From CALJUZ01 sp003387805 (lineage in GTDB: Bacteria > Bacillota > Limnochordia > Limnochordales > ZCTH02-B6): a stretch of DNA of 17,533 nucleotides. The notes under the pieces are model-generated. The model was not told where the DNA came from, searched no databases, and saw nothing but the letters and a program-made list of their open reading frames with translations. This document shows positions 1 through 6,339 of the stretch, in pieces. The number at the start of each line of letters is the position of its first letter. The stretch's first letter is position 1. The DNA is taken from assembly GCA_937975235.1 (NCBI GenBank), contig CALJUZ010000015.1:1-17533 (forward strand). Direction: 5' to 3'. Made by a program: the position numbers and the translations under genes.

Positions 1-11
1 CGCCGGAAGCG

Positions 12-74
12 GACCCGCTGGCGCCCGCACCCGACGCGCTGGCACCGGAAACACACCTGCTGGCGCACCAAGCG
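12..74. repeat. Degenerate 21-bp tandem repeat, three copies
   Basis: Three 21-bp units lie at 12-32, 33-53 and 54-74, each centred on CGCTGGC or TGCTGGC. All three forward frames are open here. One of them, codons from position 3, would end at a TGA at 117-119 and read as a Pro/Ala-rich tail with a seven-residue period. That tail could be the end of a gene lying left of the window, but the other frames are equally open, so coding cannot be decided from this fragment. Confidence 0.4.
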
Positions 75-115
75 GCGCCCCCGGCGCAAACATCGGTCCC
101 AACATTATTTAATTG

Positions 116-144
116 TTGACAGCCCCGCCCATGCCACTTATGAT
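116..144 (+). promoter_or_regulatory. Near-consensus sigma-A promoter
   Basis: TTGACA at 116-121 and TATGAT at 139-144 are separated by 17 bp, one mismatch from the ideal housekeeping promoter. Transcription would begin near 151 and give a leader of about 60 nt before the DUF2089 gene. It sits in an AT-rich island that contrasts with the GC-rich surroundings, which supports a real regulatory site. It probably drives the operon at 216-3033. Confidence 0.85.
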
Positions 145-153
145 TAAAGCAGG

Positions 154-195
154 ATATCAACAAGATGAAAGTTCCGCTTTGAATATATCAACTAG
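154..195 (+). repeat. Direct repeat ATATCAAC, possible operator
   Basis: ATATCAACAAG at 154-164 and ATATCAACTAG at 185-195 match at 10 of 11 positions. Their starts are 31 bp apart, about three helical turns. Both lie between the predicted transcription start and the ribosome binding site of a gene for a predicted HTH protein. An autoregulatory operator is a reasonable guess; an RNA-level role is also possible. Confidence 0.4.
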
Positions 196-215
196 GTGAT
201 AAGAAGGTGATGCGC

Positions 216-593
216 ATGGAGCGGCGCACCATCGGCAAGTGCCCGGTGTGCGGCGGCCGACTGGAGGTGCGGCGTCTGGAATGCGTCAGCTGCGAAACCG
301 TCGTGGAAGGGCGCTTTTCCCAGTCCCGCTTTGACCGGCTGACGCCGGAGCAGCAGGAGTTCGTTGAGGTGTTTTTGCTGGCCCGCGGCAATATCAAAGA
401 AGTGGAGCGCGTGCTGGGCATTTCGTATCCCACGGTGCGCAACCGCCTGGATGCGGTGTTGGAGGCCATGGGCCACAAGGTGGAGCGGGACGCGGCGGAC
501 GGCGACGCTGCGGCCCGGCGGGCCGAGGTGCTGGCCCGCCTGGATCGCGGCGAAATCACCGCCGCCGAGGCCATCAAACTGCTAAGGGAGTGA
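216..593 (+). CDS. DUF2089 family zinc-ribbon/HTH protein (YvlA-like)
   Basis: This is a 125-residue predicted cytoplasmic regulator of the DUF2089 family. An N-terminal zinc ribbon has Cys 9, 12, 23 and 26 (CPVC and CVSC). A helix-turn-helix near residues 58-80 has the family signature GNIKEVERVLGISYPTVRNR. The last 25 residues form a SHOCT-like helical motif (ARLDRGEITAAEAIKLL) that recurs in the next two genes. The start is chosen at ATG 216 because AGAAGGTGAT at 202-211 is an almost perfect Shine-Dalgarno at the right distance. GTG 207 and ATG 210 are also in frame, and AGGTGAT at 194-200 could serve them. It is the first gene behind the 116-144 promoter. By its DNA-binding fold and its place at the head of a yvl-like operon it may control that operon; no target is proven. 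Confidence 0.85.
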   Translation: MERRTIGKCPVCGGRLEVRRLECVSCETVVEGRFSQSRFDRLTPEQQEFVEVFLLARGNIKEVERVLGISYPTVRNRLDAVLEAMGHKVERDAADGDAAARRAEVLARLDRGEITAAEAIKLLRE

Positions 594-598
594 CGGCC

Positions 599-1813
599 GT
601 GAAGGAAGAACGCATGATGATCCTCCAGATGCTCCAGGAGGGCAAGATCACCGCCGAGGAGGCCCATGACCTCCTGGAAGCGCTGGCGCTCTCGCAGGAG
701 GCCGAGAAAGAAGGCGCCGCCGAGCGGCTGGCCGACGAAGTGAGCGGGCGCATCGAGCGGGCGGTGGACGTGGTCGAGGAGCAGCTGGAGAAGGTCCGGG
801 AAAACGTGGAGGATCGGCTGAAGGAAGTGAAGGTCCGCATCGAGGCGGCGCGCGACCGGGCCGAGGAAGACGCCGCCTACCCGGTCGAGTCGCTGGAAGA
901 CGTCCTCGTCACGGTGGAGCGGGGCTTCAGCCAGTTTGCCAAAGAGTTTCCCGAGGCCATCGGGCGGCTGTTCCATTTTGACTTCGGGCCGTTCACCGGC
1001 TATACGGTGGAGCGGACCTACGAGGGGACGTTCGGCGAGGACGTGGCCGAAGGCCGGGCCGAGGCCAGCGCCTTCGTGTCCACCCGCAACGGCTCGGTGA
1101 CGTGGGAGACCTGGGACGGCCCCGGGTACAAAGTCACCGTTACCAGCAAAGTGCGGGCCGAGGATGAAGACGCGGCCGAAGAGCGGGCCGCCGAGGCCAC
1201 CGTGTGGGAAACGACCGAAACGGGCTTCCGGCTGGCGGCCGCGGACCGCCGGGGCGTCAGCTCCAGCGTGCGCGTGCTGGTGCCGAGAAACATTCGGCTC
1301 CGCATCGAGACGGAAACCCGCAACGGGTCCGTGCGGGGCAAAGACCTGACGCTGACGGCCGGGCAGTTCAACACCGCCAACGGCAGCATCCGCCTGGAGG
1401 ACATCGACGCCACCGAACTGCAGGCGGGCGCCGCCAACGGCAGCATCCGCATCGTCGGCGCCGTGGAGATCTTGCGGGGCACGACGGCCCAGGGCTCCAT
1501 CGACGCCCGCCTGACGGACTCGCCCGTGAACGGCGAGGCGGTGCAGCGGGCCGACTGGAAGCTGCGCACCAGCAACGGCAGCATCCGGGTGCACCTGCCC
1601 GAAGGCGATGACATCGGCTACGAGGTGGACCTGAAAACGGGCAACGGCCGGGCGCGGGCGGAGCTCCCGGGCTTCACCGGCGAAACCGGCGGGCGTTCCC
1701 GGCGCAGCGTCATCTGGCATTCTGATCGGCACGAGGACAAGCCGCGCCGCATCGCCGTCCAAGCCCGGACGGCCAACGGTTCCATCCGGGTCACGGCCGG
1801 GGACGTGGACTGA
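599..1813 (+). CDS. DUF4097 (YvlB-like) beta-solenoid protein with N-terminal SHOCT-like motif
   Basis: This 404-residue protein has three parts. Residues 1-27 carry the SHOCT-like motif (LQMLQEGKITAEEAHDLLEAL). Residues 30-95 are highly charged and should form a long helix or coiled coil. The remainder is a DUF4097 beta-solenoid with repeated N-G-S-I/V turns: at least six are recognisable (for example TANGSIRLED, AANGSIRIVG, TSNGSIRVHL, TANGSIRVTA) plus degenerate ones. I see no signal peptide or membrane segment. YvlB and LiaX-type relatives in Bacillota belong to envelope-stress regulons; the molecular role is not settled. GTG 599 is preferred because AAGGGAG (584-590) sits 8 nt upstream; an upstream GTG at 590 would overlap that site. 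The gene begins 5 nt after the DUF2089 stop, so the two are probably cotranscribed. Its stop lies inside the first copy of a tandem repeat. Confidence 0.85.
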   Translation: MKEERMMILQMLQEGKITAEEAHDLLEALALSQEAEKEGAAERLADEVSGRIERAVDVVEEQLEKVRENVEDRLKEVKVRIEAARDRAEEDAAYPVESLEDVLVTVERGFSQFAKEFPEAIGRLFHFDFGPFTGYTVERTYEGTFGEDVAEGRAEASAFVSTRNGSVTWETWDGPGYKVTVTSKVRAEDEDAAEERAAEATVWETTETGFRLAAADRRGVSSSVRVLVPRNIRLRIETETRNGSVRGKDLTLTAGQFNTANGSIRLEDIDATELQAGAANGSIRIVGAVEILRGTTAQGSIDARLTDSPVNGEAVQRADWKLRTSNGSIRVHLPEGDDIGYEVDLKTGNGRARAELPGFTGETGGRSRRSVIWHSDRHEDKPRRIAVQARTANGSIRVTAGDVD

Positions 1814-1864
1814 GGCGGCGAGCTGTGGACTGAGGCGGCCATCTGTGGACTGAGGCGGCTATCC
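1805..1864 (+). repeat. Three perfect-length 20-bp tandem repeats
   Basis: Units at 1805-1824, 1825-1844 and 1845-1864 share GTGGACTGAGGCGGC and differ only in their last five bases. The first copy contains the last two codons and the TGA stop of the DUF4097 gene, so the array looks like a duplication of that gene's end. The unit is not a multiple of three. It lies between two genes of one operon. Confidence 0.9.
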
Positions 1865-1891
1865 TTTGTTGGTTTTGAGAGGGGACAACAC

Positions 1892-2257
1892 ATGACGGAC
1901 GAACGCCTGCAAATTCTCCGCATGGTGGAGCAGGGCAAAGTTTCCGCCGAGGAGGCCGTCAAGCTGCTGGAGGCGCTGGGCGACGACTCCTCCGCGCAGC
2001 CGGCTCGGGCTCGGCGGTCCAACCGCATGATTCGCGTCCGGGTCATCGAAGGCGAACGAACGAAGATCAACGTCAACTTGCCGCTGGAGCTGGCCCGGGT
2101 GGCGCTGGGCTTCGTGCCCAAAGACGCGCTGCGGGTCAGCGTGGGCGGTGAACACCTGGACGTCGACGCCATCATGCGCATGCTGGAGGAAGGCCTGGAA
2201 GGCAAGATCGTGGACGTGGAGGACGAGGACACGAAAGTGGAGGTCATCGTGGAATGA
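1892..2257 (+). CDS. SHOCT-like domain protein of the YvlB N-terminal type
   Basis: This 121-residue protein starts with the same short helical motif as its two upstream neighbours (LRMVEQGKVSAEEAVKLLEAL, residues 8-28). A basic linker at about 36-47 is followed by an alpha/beta domain with RVRVIEGERTKINVNLPLELA and a C-terminal acidic strand (VDVEDEDTKVEVIVE). It has no signal peptide or membrane helix. Proteins with this layout are annotated in Firmicutes as SHOCT-like and often sit beside DUF4097 and DUF2089 genes; the SHOCT-like part is thought to mediate oligomerisation, and the rest is uncharacterised. GAGAGGGG lies upstream of ATG 1892 at a usable distance. The stop overlaps the next start (ATGA), which implies translational coupling. 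Confidence 0.8.
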   Translation: MTDERLQILRMVEQGKVSAEEAVKLLEALGDDSSAQPARARRSNRMIRVRVIEGERTKINVNLPLELARVALGFVPKDALRVSVGGEHLDVDAIMRMLEEGLEGKIVDVEDEDTKVEVIVE

Positions 2258-2556
2258 GGCCGCCGTCCAGTTTCCTCGTCGTGCGCGTCCGCCTGTCCGA
2301 TTGGAGGCGGGGTCTGTTCTTCGCCCTGCCCCTGTTCGTGCTGGAAGACGCCTTGGAGTCTTTGGCGATTCTGGCTCGTGGCGTCCTGTGGGTGGGCCGC
2401 CGGCTGGACGGCGCCGCGCCGAACCGGACGTGGGGCCTGCTGGAAAAGTTTGTGCACGTGCCGGCTGCGGCGGTATCGGCCCTGCGGTCGTGCGGCCGGT
2501 TGACGCTGGCCGACGTGCGGGACGACGAAACGCACGTGTCCGTGCGGATCGTCTAG
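2254..2556 (+). CDS. Small protein of unknown function
   Basis: I do not recognise this 100-residue protein. Residues 7-49 contain an arginine-rich amphipathic stretch (VRVRLSDWRRGLFFALPLFVLEDALESLAILARGV) that could lie along or cross a membrane once. The C-terminus ends in an alternating strand (ETHVSVRIV). Evidence that it is a gene: its ATG overlaps the preceding stop as ATGA, its codon use matches the neighbours, and it fills the operon between the SHOCT-like gene and the YvlD-like gene. In Bacillus yvlABCD the corresponding place holds the PspC-family gene yvlC; I see no convincing PspC signature here. It may be a lineage-specific replacement. Confidence 0.6.
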   Translation: MRPPSSFLVVRVRLSDWRRGLFFALPLFVLEDALESLAILARGVLWVGRRLDGAAPNRTWGLLEKFVHVPAAAVSALRSCGRLTLADVRDDETHVSVRIV

Positions 2557-2557
2557 A

Positions 2558-2604
2558 GACGGCCCGCCGGCCGGCGCACCGCTGCCCGCCGGCCGCGCAC
2601 CGAC
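2558..2604. repeat. GC-rich imperfect duplication
   Basis: A stretch reading GCCCGCCGGCCGGCGCACCG is followed at once by a near copy, GCCCGCCGGCCGCGCACCG. Both contain self-complementary CCGGCC cores and could fold. No T tract follows, so I do not call a terminator. The remaining intergenic DNA before 2668 holds the GGAGAGGAG ribosome binding site. Confidence 0.4.
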
Positions 2605-2667
2605 AAGTTTTCGCTGCCGTTCCTGGACGCAGCTCTCAGGTCCAGGTCTTGGAGAGGAGTGACTCCC

Positions 2668-3033
2668 GTGCCGCGCTGGGTGTTTCGGTGGCTGGTCAAT
2701 GCGCTGGCTTTGCTGGCGGCCGCGGCGCTGCTGCAAGGCGTTCACATAAGCGACATGCTGGCCGGCGTCATCGCCGCCGCCCTGCTGGGCATTGTCAACG
2801 TTTCCGTCCGGCCCGTGCTCATCCTCATCACGCTGCCCATCAACGTGCTGACCTTCGGCCTGTTTACCTTTATTATCAACGCGTTGATGCTGATGCTGGT
2901 GGCGTGGCTGGTGCCGGGCTTTTCCATCGACGGGTTTTGGTGGAGCGTGGCGGCCGCGCTGGTGCTGTCCATCGTCAACGCCATCGTGACGTGGCTGACG
3001 CCCTACCATTGGACCGGCCGGTATTATTACTGA
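2668..3033 (+). CDS. Phage holin family / YvlD-like small membrane protein
   Basis: This 121-residue protein is almost entirely membrane-embedded, with four hydrophobic segments at about 5-25, 31-58, 62-88 and 93-114. The pattern, including VNVSVRPVLILITLPINVLTFGLFTFIINALMLMLVAWLVPGF read across the second and third helices, is typical of the phage holin 4-2 / YvlD family. Despite the name, most chromosomal members are not phage genes; in Bacillus subtilis yvlD is the last gene of a sigma-W operon. GTG 2668 (MPRWVFRWL) is chosen because GGAGAGGAG at 2651-2659 lies 8 nt upstream; GTG 2659 would overlap it. It closes the yvl-like operon, and a role in inner-membrane integrity is likely but untested. 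Confidence 0.88.
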   Translation: MPRWVFRWLVNALALLAAAALLQGVHISDMLAGVIAAALLGIVNVSVRPVLILITLPINVLTFGLFTFIINALMLMLVAWLVPGFSIDGFWWSVAAALVLSIVNAIVTWLTPYHWTGRYYY

Positions 3034-3054
3034 TATCATGGACGGCGGAGGGCG

Positions 3055-3111
3055 CTCCGAGCCCGCGGGGCCGTTCCGAGCCCGCGGGGCCGTTCCGAGC
3101 GCGCGGGGCCG
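3055..3111 (+). repeat. Three 19-bp GC-rich tandem repeats
   Basis: Units at 3055-3073, 3074-3092 and 3093-3111 share TCCGAGCCCGCGGGGCCG, with one C-to-G change in the third copy and one change at the first base of the first copy. The first two contain the palindrome CCCGCGGG. The array sits between the YvlD-like gene and the HAD gene. It is unrelated in sequence to the 20-bp array at 1805-1864 but has the same copy number and nearly the same unit size. Confidence 0.9.
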
Positions 3112-3168
3112 CCCGCATCATCCCCTTGCAAAGAACACATGCGGAATAGAACGTGAGGGACCGAAAGA

Positions 3169-3975
3169 TTGACGAACCGACCGATTCGACTGGTTGCTTT
3201 GGACGTGGACGATACGCTGCTGACCGACGATTTGACCATCTCGCCCCGGGTGCGTCAGGCCATCCACGAGGCCATGGCCCGGGGCGTCACCGTGATTTTG
3301 GCCACGGGGCGCATGTTTCCGGCGGCCCGGCCCTATGCGAAGGAGCTGGGGCTGACGGGGCCGCTCATTACGTACAACGGCGCGCTCATCCGCACCGCGG
3401 ACGGCGACACGTGGTGGCACCGGCCGGTGCCGCGGCCCCTGGCGCTGGAAGTGCTGGACCGGGCCGAGGCCGAAGGCTGGGACGTGCAATGCTACTGCGA
3501 CGACCGTCTCTTCGTCCCCCGCATTGACGAAGGCGTGCGCTACTACCTGGACATCGCCAACGTGCCGGCGCAGACGTGCTCGGACATGCGGGCGCTGCTG
3601 CAGGAGCGGGAGACCACCAAGCTGCTGGCCATCGGCGAGCCCGAGGAAACCGCCCGCCGGGCCGAAGCGCTGACGGAGGCCTTCGCCGGGCGGCTGACCA
3701 TTACGATTTCCAAACCCCGCTTCGTGGAAATGCTGGACGCCAGCGTGTCGAAGGCCGCGGCGCTGGCCGAGGTGGCCCGGCGGCTGGGCGTCCCCCGCGA
3801 TCAGGTGCTGGCCATCGGCGACAGCTTCAATGATTTGGAAATGATTCGCTGGGCCGGCGTCGGCGTGGCCATGGGCAATGCGCATCCCGAGGTCCGGGCC
3901 CGGGCCGACTTCGTGGTGGCCACGAACATGGAGGAAGGCGTGGCCGAGGCGCTGGAGCGGTTCGTCCTGTCGTAG
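3169..3975 (+). CDS. Cof-type HAD-IIB family hydrolase
   Basis: This 268-residue cytoplasmic phosphatase belongs to the Cof/HAD-IIB family. These enzymes dephosphorylate small metabolites such as sugar phosphates, nucleotides or cofactors, using a Mg2+-dependent aspartyl-phosphate intermediate. All four HAD motifs are present: DVDDT with the nucleophile D12 and acid/base D14, Thr 46 in LATGR, Lys 195 in VSKAAAL, and GDSFND with acidic D218 and D222. The C2-type cap occupies the middle. Length is normal for the family. The start is TTG 3169, with GTGAGGGA about 8 nt upstream; no better ATG precedes the DVDD motif. The substrate cannot be read from sequence. It stands alone between the yvl-like operon and the ugpC-type gene. 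A strong hairpin follows. Confidence 0.92.
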   Translation: MTNRPIRLVALDVDDTLLTDDLTISPRVRQAIHEAMARGVTVILATGRMFPAARPYAKELGLTGPLITYNGALIRTADGDTWWHRPVPRPLALEVLDRAEAEGWDVQCYCDDRLFVPRIDEGVRYYLDIANVPAQTCSDMRALLQERETTKLLAIGEPEETARRAEALTEAFAGRLTITISKPRFVEMLDASVSKAAALAEVARRLGVPRDQVLAIGDSFNDLEMIRWAGVGVAMGNAHPEVRARADFVVATNMEEGVAEALERFVLS

Positions 3976-4011
3976 GGCTTCGGGTGTCTCGCAGAGCGTC
4001 GGGCTCGGCAT

Positions 4012-4039
4012 GCCGCGCCGGTCATGGTGCCGGCGCGGC
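4012..4039 (+). terminator. Perfect 10-bp GC hairpin after the HAD gene
   Basis: GCCGCGCCGG (4012-4021) pairs perfectly with CCGGCGCGGC (4030-4039) around an 8-nt loop, 36 nt after the HAD stop. There is no T tract immediately after it, so it may be a weak or factor-assisted terminator or an mRNA 3' stabiliser. Confidence 0.5.
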
Positions 4040-4190
4040 GGCGCCCCCGGCGCGGGTCAAGCACACTTTTCGGAAGGGTTCACCGCCGTTCCCATAGAAG
4101 GAAAATCGATCAGCACATGGAAAACTCCTGGACAGTGCGGCTGACCGTTGCGGCCGGCCGTGCAGCAGCCAGGTTAAGATCGCCCGTGGG

Positions 4191-4211
4191 GTCGGCGGCC
4201 GGCCGGCCGAC
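4191..4211 (+). other. Hairpin just upstream of the ugpC ribosome binding site
   Basis: GTCGGC (4191-4196) pairs with GCCGAC (4206-4211), with a self-complementary GGCCGGCCG loop. It ends 2 nt before AAAGGAG at 4214-4220 and could affect ribosome access. No clear promoter was found between 4040 and 4190. Confidence 0.35.
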
Positions 4212-4227
4212 GGAAAGGAGCTTGACA

Positions 4228-5337
<1,110 letters not shown>

Positions 5338-5382
5338 CCGGCGGGCCGGGGTGCCGGGGCGGCCTCCGGAGGCGCCCGCCGG
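5338..5382 (+). terminator. Large GC hairpin directly after ugpC
   Basis: CCGGCGGGC (5338-5346) pairs perfectly with GCCCGCCGG (5374-5382). Inside lies a 12-bp palindrome, GCCTCCGGAGGC (5362-5373). The structure starts at the first base after the stop codon. No U tract follows, so it is a candidate terminator or 3' end protector, not a classic intrinsic terminator. Confidence 0.45.
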
Positions 5383-5721
5383 GACGGGCGTCTCAGCCGA
5401 GGCCCGACAAGGAAGCGAAATCGAGCGAAATCCAGGCGCCGCTGCACGTTGGTGCGGCGGCGCTTCCATATCCGCCGGCGGTCGCTTCCATCCCAGCCAA
5501 TTATTACATGAGGTTGTCGGGAAGGATACGTCTATTCCCTGTAGAAATTTGAGGGCGAGATGCGGCCGGGCGAGGCCACCAGCTGCCGCTCGTCCAATGC
5601 CTGGCGCCGGGCGTTGCGCCCGTTGCGGAGCTCGAGGCAGCGGGCGGGCCACGGCGGGGACCGGCAGCGGCCCCTGTGCCCTGTGTCGGCCGTTGCACCA
5701 TGACAACCGCATATCCGGGGA
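5383..5721. other. Gene-free stretch, weak structures only
   Basis: I find no convincing gene on either strand here; the open frames have no ribosome binding site and no protein-like composition. An AT-rich island at 5496-5555 could hold a promoter, but no -35/-10 pair with proper spacing stands out. A tight hairpin CGGGCG-TTG-CGCCCG lies at 5608-5622. Together with the downstream hairpin array and terminator this could be an unrecognised small RNA or a long leader. Confidence 0.35.
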
Positions 5722-5820
5722 CGGACCGACGGATGGTCCGCAGACAAGGTGATGACCACCAGGTCTTCACCGATGAGCATGACGTCACGGAGGGCTCGCC
5801 GAAAGGCGCAGCCCTTTTTT
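5722..5820 (+). ncRNA. Hairpin array ending in an intrinsic terminator (candidate structured RNA)
   Basis: Three hairpins follow one another. CGGACC/GGTCCG (5722-5740) has a 7-nt loop. GGTGATGACC/GGTCTTCACC (5748-5771) has an ACCA loop and one mismatch. The third is the terminator stem at 5791-5814. A palindrome TGACGTCA (5780-5787) links the last two. I compared it by eye with common riboswitch cores (TPP, SAM, cobalamin, glycine, c-di-GMP, c-di-AMP, T-box, fluoride) and with SRP, tmRNA and RNase P landmarks and saw no match. It could be a free small RNA, an attenuating leader for the barrel gene at 6339, or simply the far end of the ugpC transcript. Confidence 0.4.
5791..5820 (+). terminator. 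Intrinsic terminator with GAAA loop
   Basis: AGGGCT-CGCC-GAAA-GGCG-C-AGCCCT forms a 10-bp stem with one bulged C and a GNRA tetraloop, followed directly by six T residues. This is a textbook rho-independent terminator on the + strand. It lies 450 nt after the ugpC stop and about 520 nt before the next convincing start codon. Confidence 0.88.
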
Positions 5821-5832
5821 GATCACCGCAGC

Positions 5833-5880
5833 CACCGTTCTCAAGTTTGTCCGGCTCCGGCCAAAGTCTCGCTCACGGTG
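5833..5880 (+). other. Stem immediately 5' of the start-less Shine-Dalgarno element
   Basis: CACCGT (5833-5838) can pair with ACGGTG (5875-5880), enclosing a small GGC/GCC stem. The GAAAGGAGGTG element begins 2 nt later. Confidence 0.35.
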
Positions 5881-5882
5881 AC

Positions 5883-5893
5883 GAAAGGAGGTG
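5883..5893 (+). promoter_or_regulatory. Start-less perfect Shine-Dalgarno element (STAB-SD-like)
   Basis: GAAAGGAGGTG matches the 16S rRNA 3' end over all 11 positions. No ATG follows at normal spacing, and the real start of the barrel gene is 446 nt downstream with its own AAGGGGG site. The Bacillus thuringiensis cry3A mRNA carries a GAAAGGAGG element (STAB-SD) that binds ribosomes and stabilises the message without starting translation; this site has the same sequence and a leader position. An identical 11-mer is present in the leader of the second barrel gene. Confidence 0.55.
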
Positions 5894-5962
5894 GCCCCCG
5901 CAATCCGTGGAGACCGGAGCGGGCAATTACGCGACGCAGCACCGCGGCCAGCGACGCAGCCG

Positions 5963-6142
5963 CCAACGCAGCGAGCAGCGCAGCAGGCATTGCACCAACC
6001 AACGCGGCAAGCAGCGCAGCAGTCATCGCAGCAAGCAACGCGGCAAGCAGCGCAGCAGTCATCGCGGCAAGCAACGCGGCAGGCATCGCAGCAGGCATCG
6101 CAGCAAGCATCGCAGCAAGCATCCCAGCCGGCATCGCAGCAC
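5963..6142 (+). repeat. Fifteen 12-bp tandem repeats in a uridine-poor leader
   Basis: Fifteen contiguous 12-bp units fit the consensus GCATCGCAGCAA. A higher-order 36-bp period is visible: 5999-6034 and 6035-6070 differ at only two positions. The 240 bases from 5941 to 6180 contain just 12 T residues. All forward frames are open across the repeats. They would encode tetrapeptide repeats rich in Ala/Ser/Ile, Arg/Ser/His/Gln or Gln/Ala/Ser, none with a supported start. I read this as an untranslated leader, with a coupled leader peptide as the alternative. Confidence 0.85.
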
Positions 6143-6183
6143 GGCACGCGCGTGCGGGAACCGGCCAACGACGGCGAGGCAAC

Positions 6184-6339
6184 ATGGATACTCCCGAACG
6201 TTCGGCGGTTCCCCCGGCGATGCACTGGACGCGGCCAACATCGCGGCGCCGCCCGGCGCAACGACGCAGCAGACAACGCGGCCATGCACGGTGCACGCGT
6301 CGCAGCAACAACGCAGCACAACATCAAGGGGGATACTGA
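6184..6339 (+). CDS. Possible leader ORF overlapping the barrel gene start
   Basis: ATG 6184 opens a 51-codon arginine-rich frame (MDTPERSAVPPAMHW...) whose TGA at 6337-6339 overlaps the ATG of the outer-membrane gene as TGATG. That overlap is typical of translational coupling. The same frame is also open upstream through the 12-bp repeats. A weak GAGG lies 4 nt before the ATG. The product is not like any protein I know and contains a 12-bp palindrome at DNA level (6194-6205). It may simply be an accidental frame in GC-rich leader DNA. Confidence 0.2.
   Translation: MDTPERSAVPPAMHWTRPTSRRRPAQRRSRQRGHARCTRRSNNAAQHQGGY

Noticed and set aside
3..119. C-terminal part of an upstream protein gene
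   Set aside because: All three forward frames are open in this GC-rich repeat, the proposed stop overlaps the -35 element, and nothing protein-specific can be recognised; kept only as a repeat.
188..1762. Long open frame on the minus strand opposite the DUF2089/DUF4097 genes
   Set aside because: It is the antisense of recognised genes, has no ribosome binding site and reads as low-complexity His/Pro/Arg/Ala-rich sequence; such frames are common in GC-rich DNA.
2668..3033. Prophage holin
   Set aside because: The family name says phage holin, but no phage genes are nearby and the neighbours form a yvl-like operon; it is a chromosomal YvlD-type protein.
3126..3152. Promoter before the HAD gene (TTGCAA and TAGAAC)
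   Set aside because: Spacing is 15 bp with a poor -10; not convincing.
4117..4227. Upstream in-frame ATG giving a longer UgpC
   Set aside because: The family begins at MARVVLENVSKHFG; ATG 4228 has AAAGGAG at 7 nt, and the 37-residue extension resembles no UgpC N-terminus.
5722..5820. Known riboswitch class
   Set aside because: No conserved core of common riboswitches or a T-box could be matched by eye.
5963..6142. CRISPR array
   Set aside because: Units are 12 bp, directly adjacent, with no spacers.
6194..6205. CCGAACGTTCGG as a LexA (SOS) box
   Set aside because: The Bacillus-type box needs CGAAC and GTTCG four bases apart; here they abut. It is only a 12-bp palindrome.
5907..6338. N-terminal extension of the first barrel protein through the 12-bp repeats
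   Set aside because: The frame is open, but the extension would be Arg/Ser/His-rich and would place about 144 residues before a normal signal peptide. ATG 6339 has its own good ribosome binding site.
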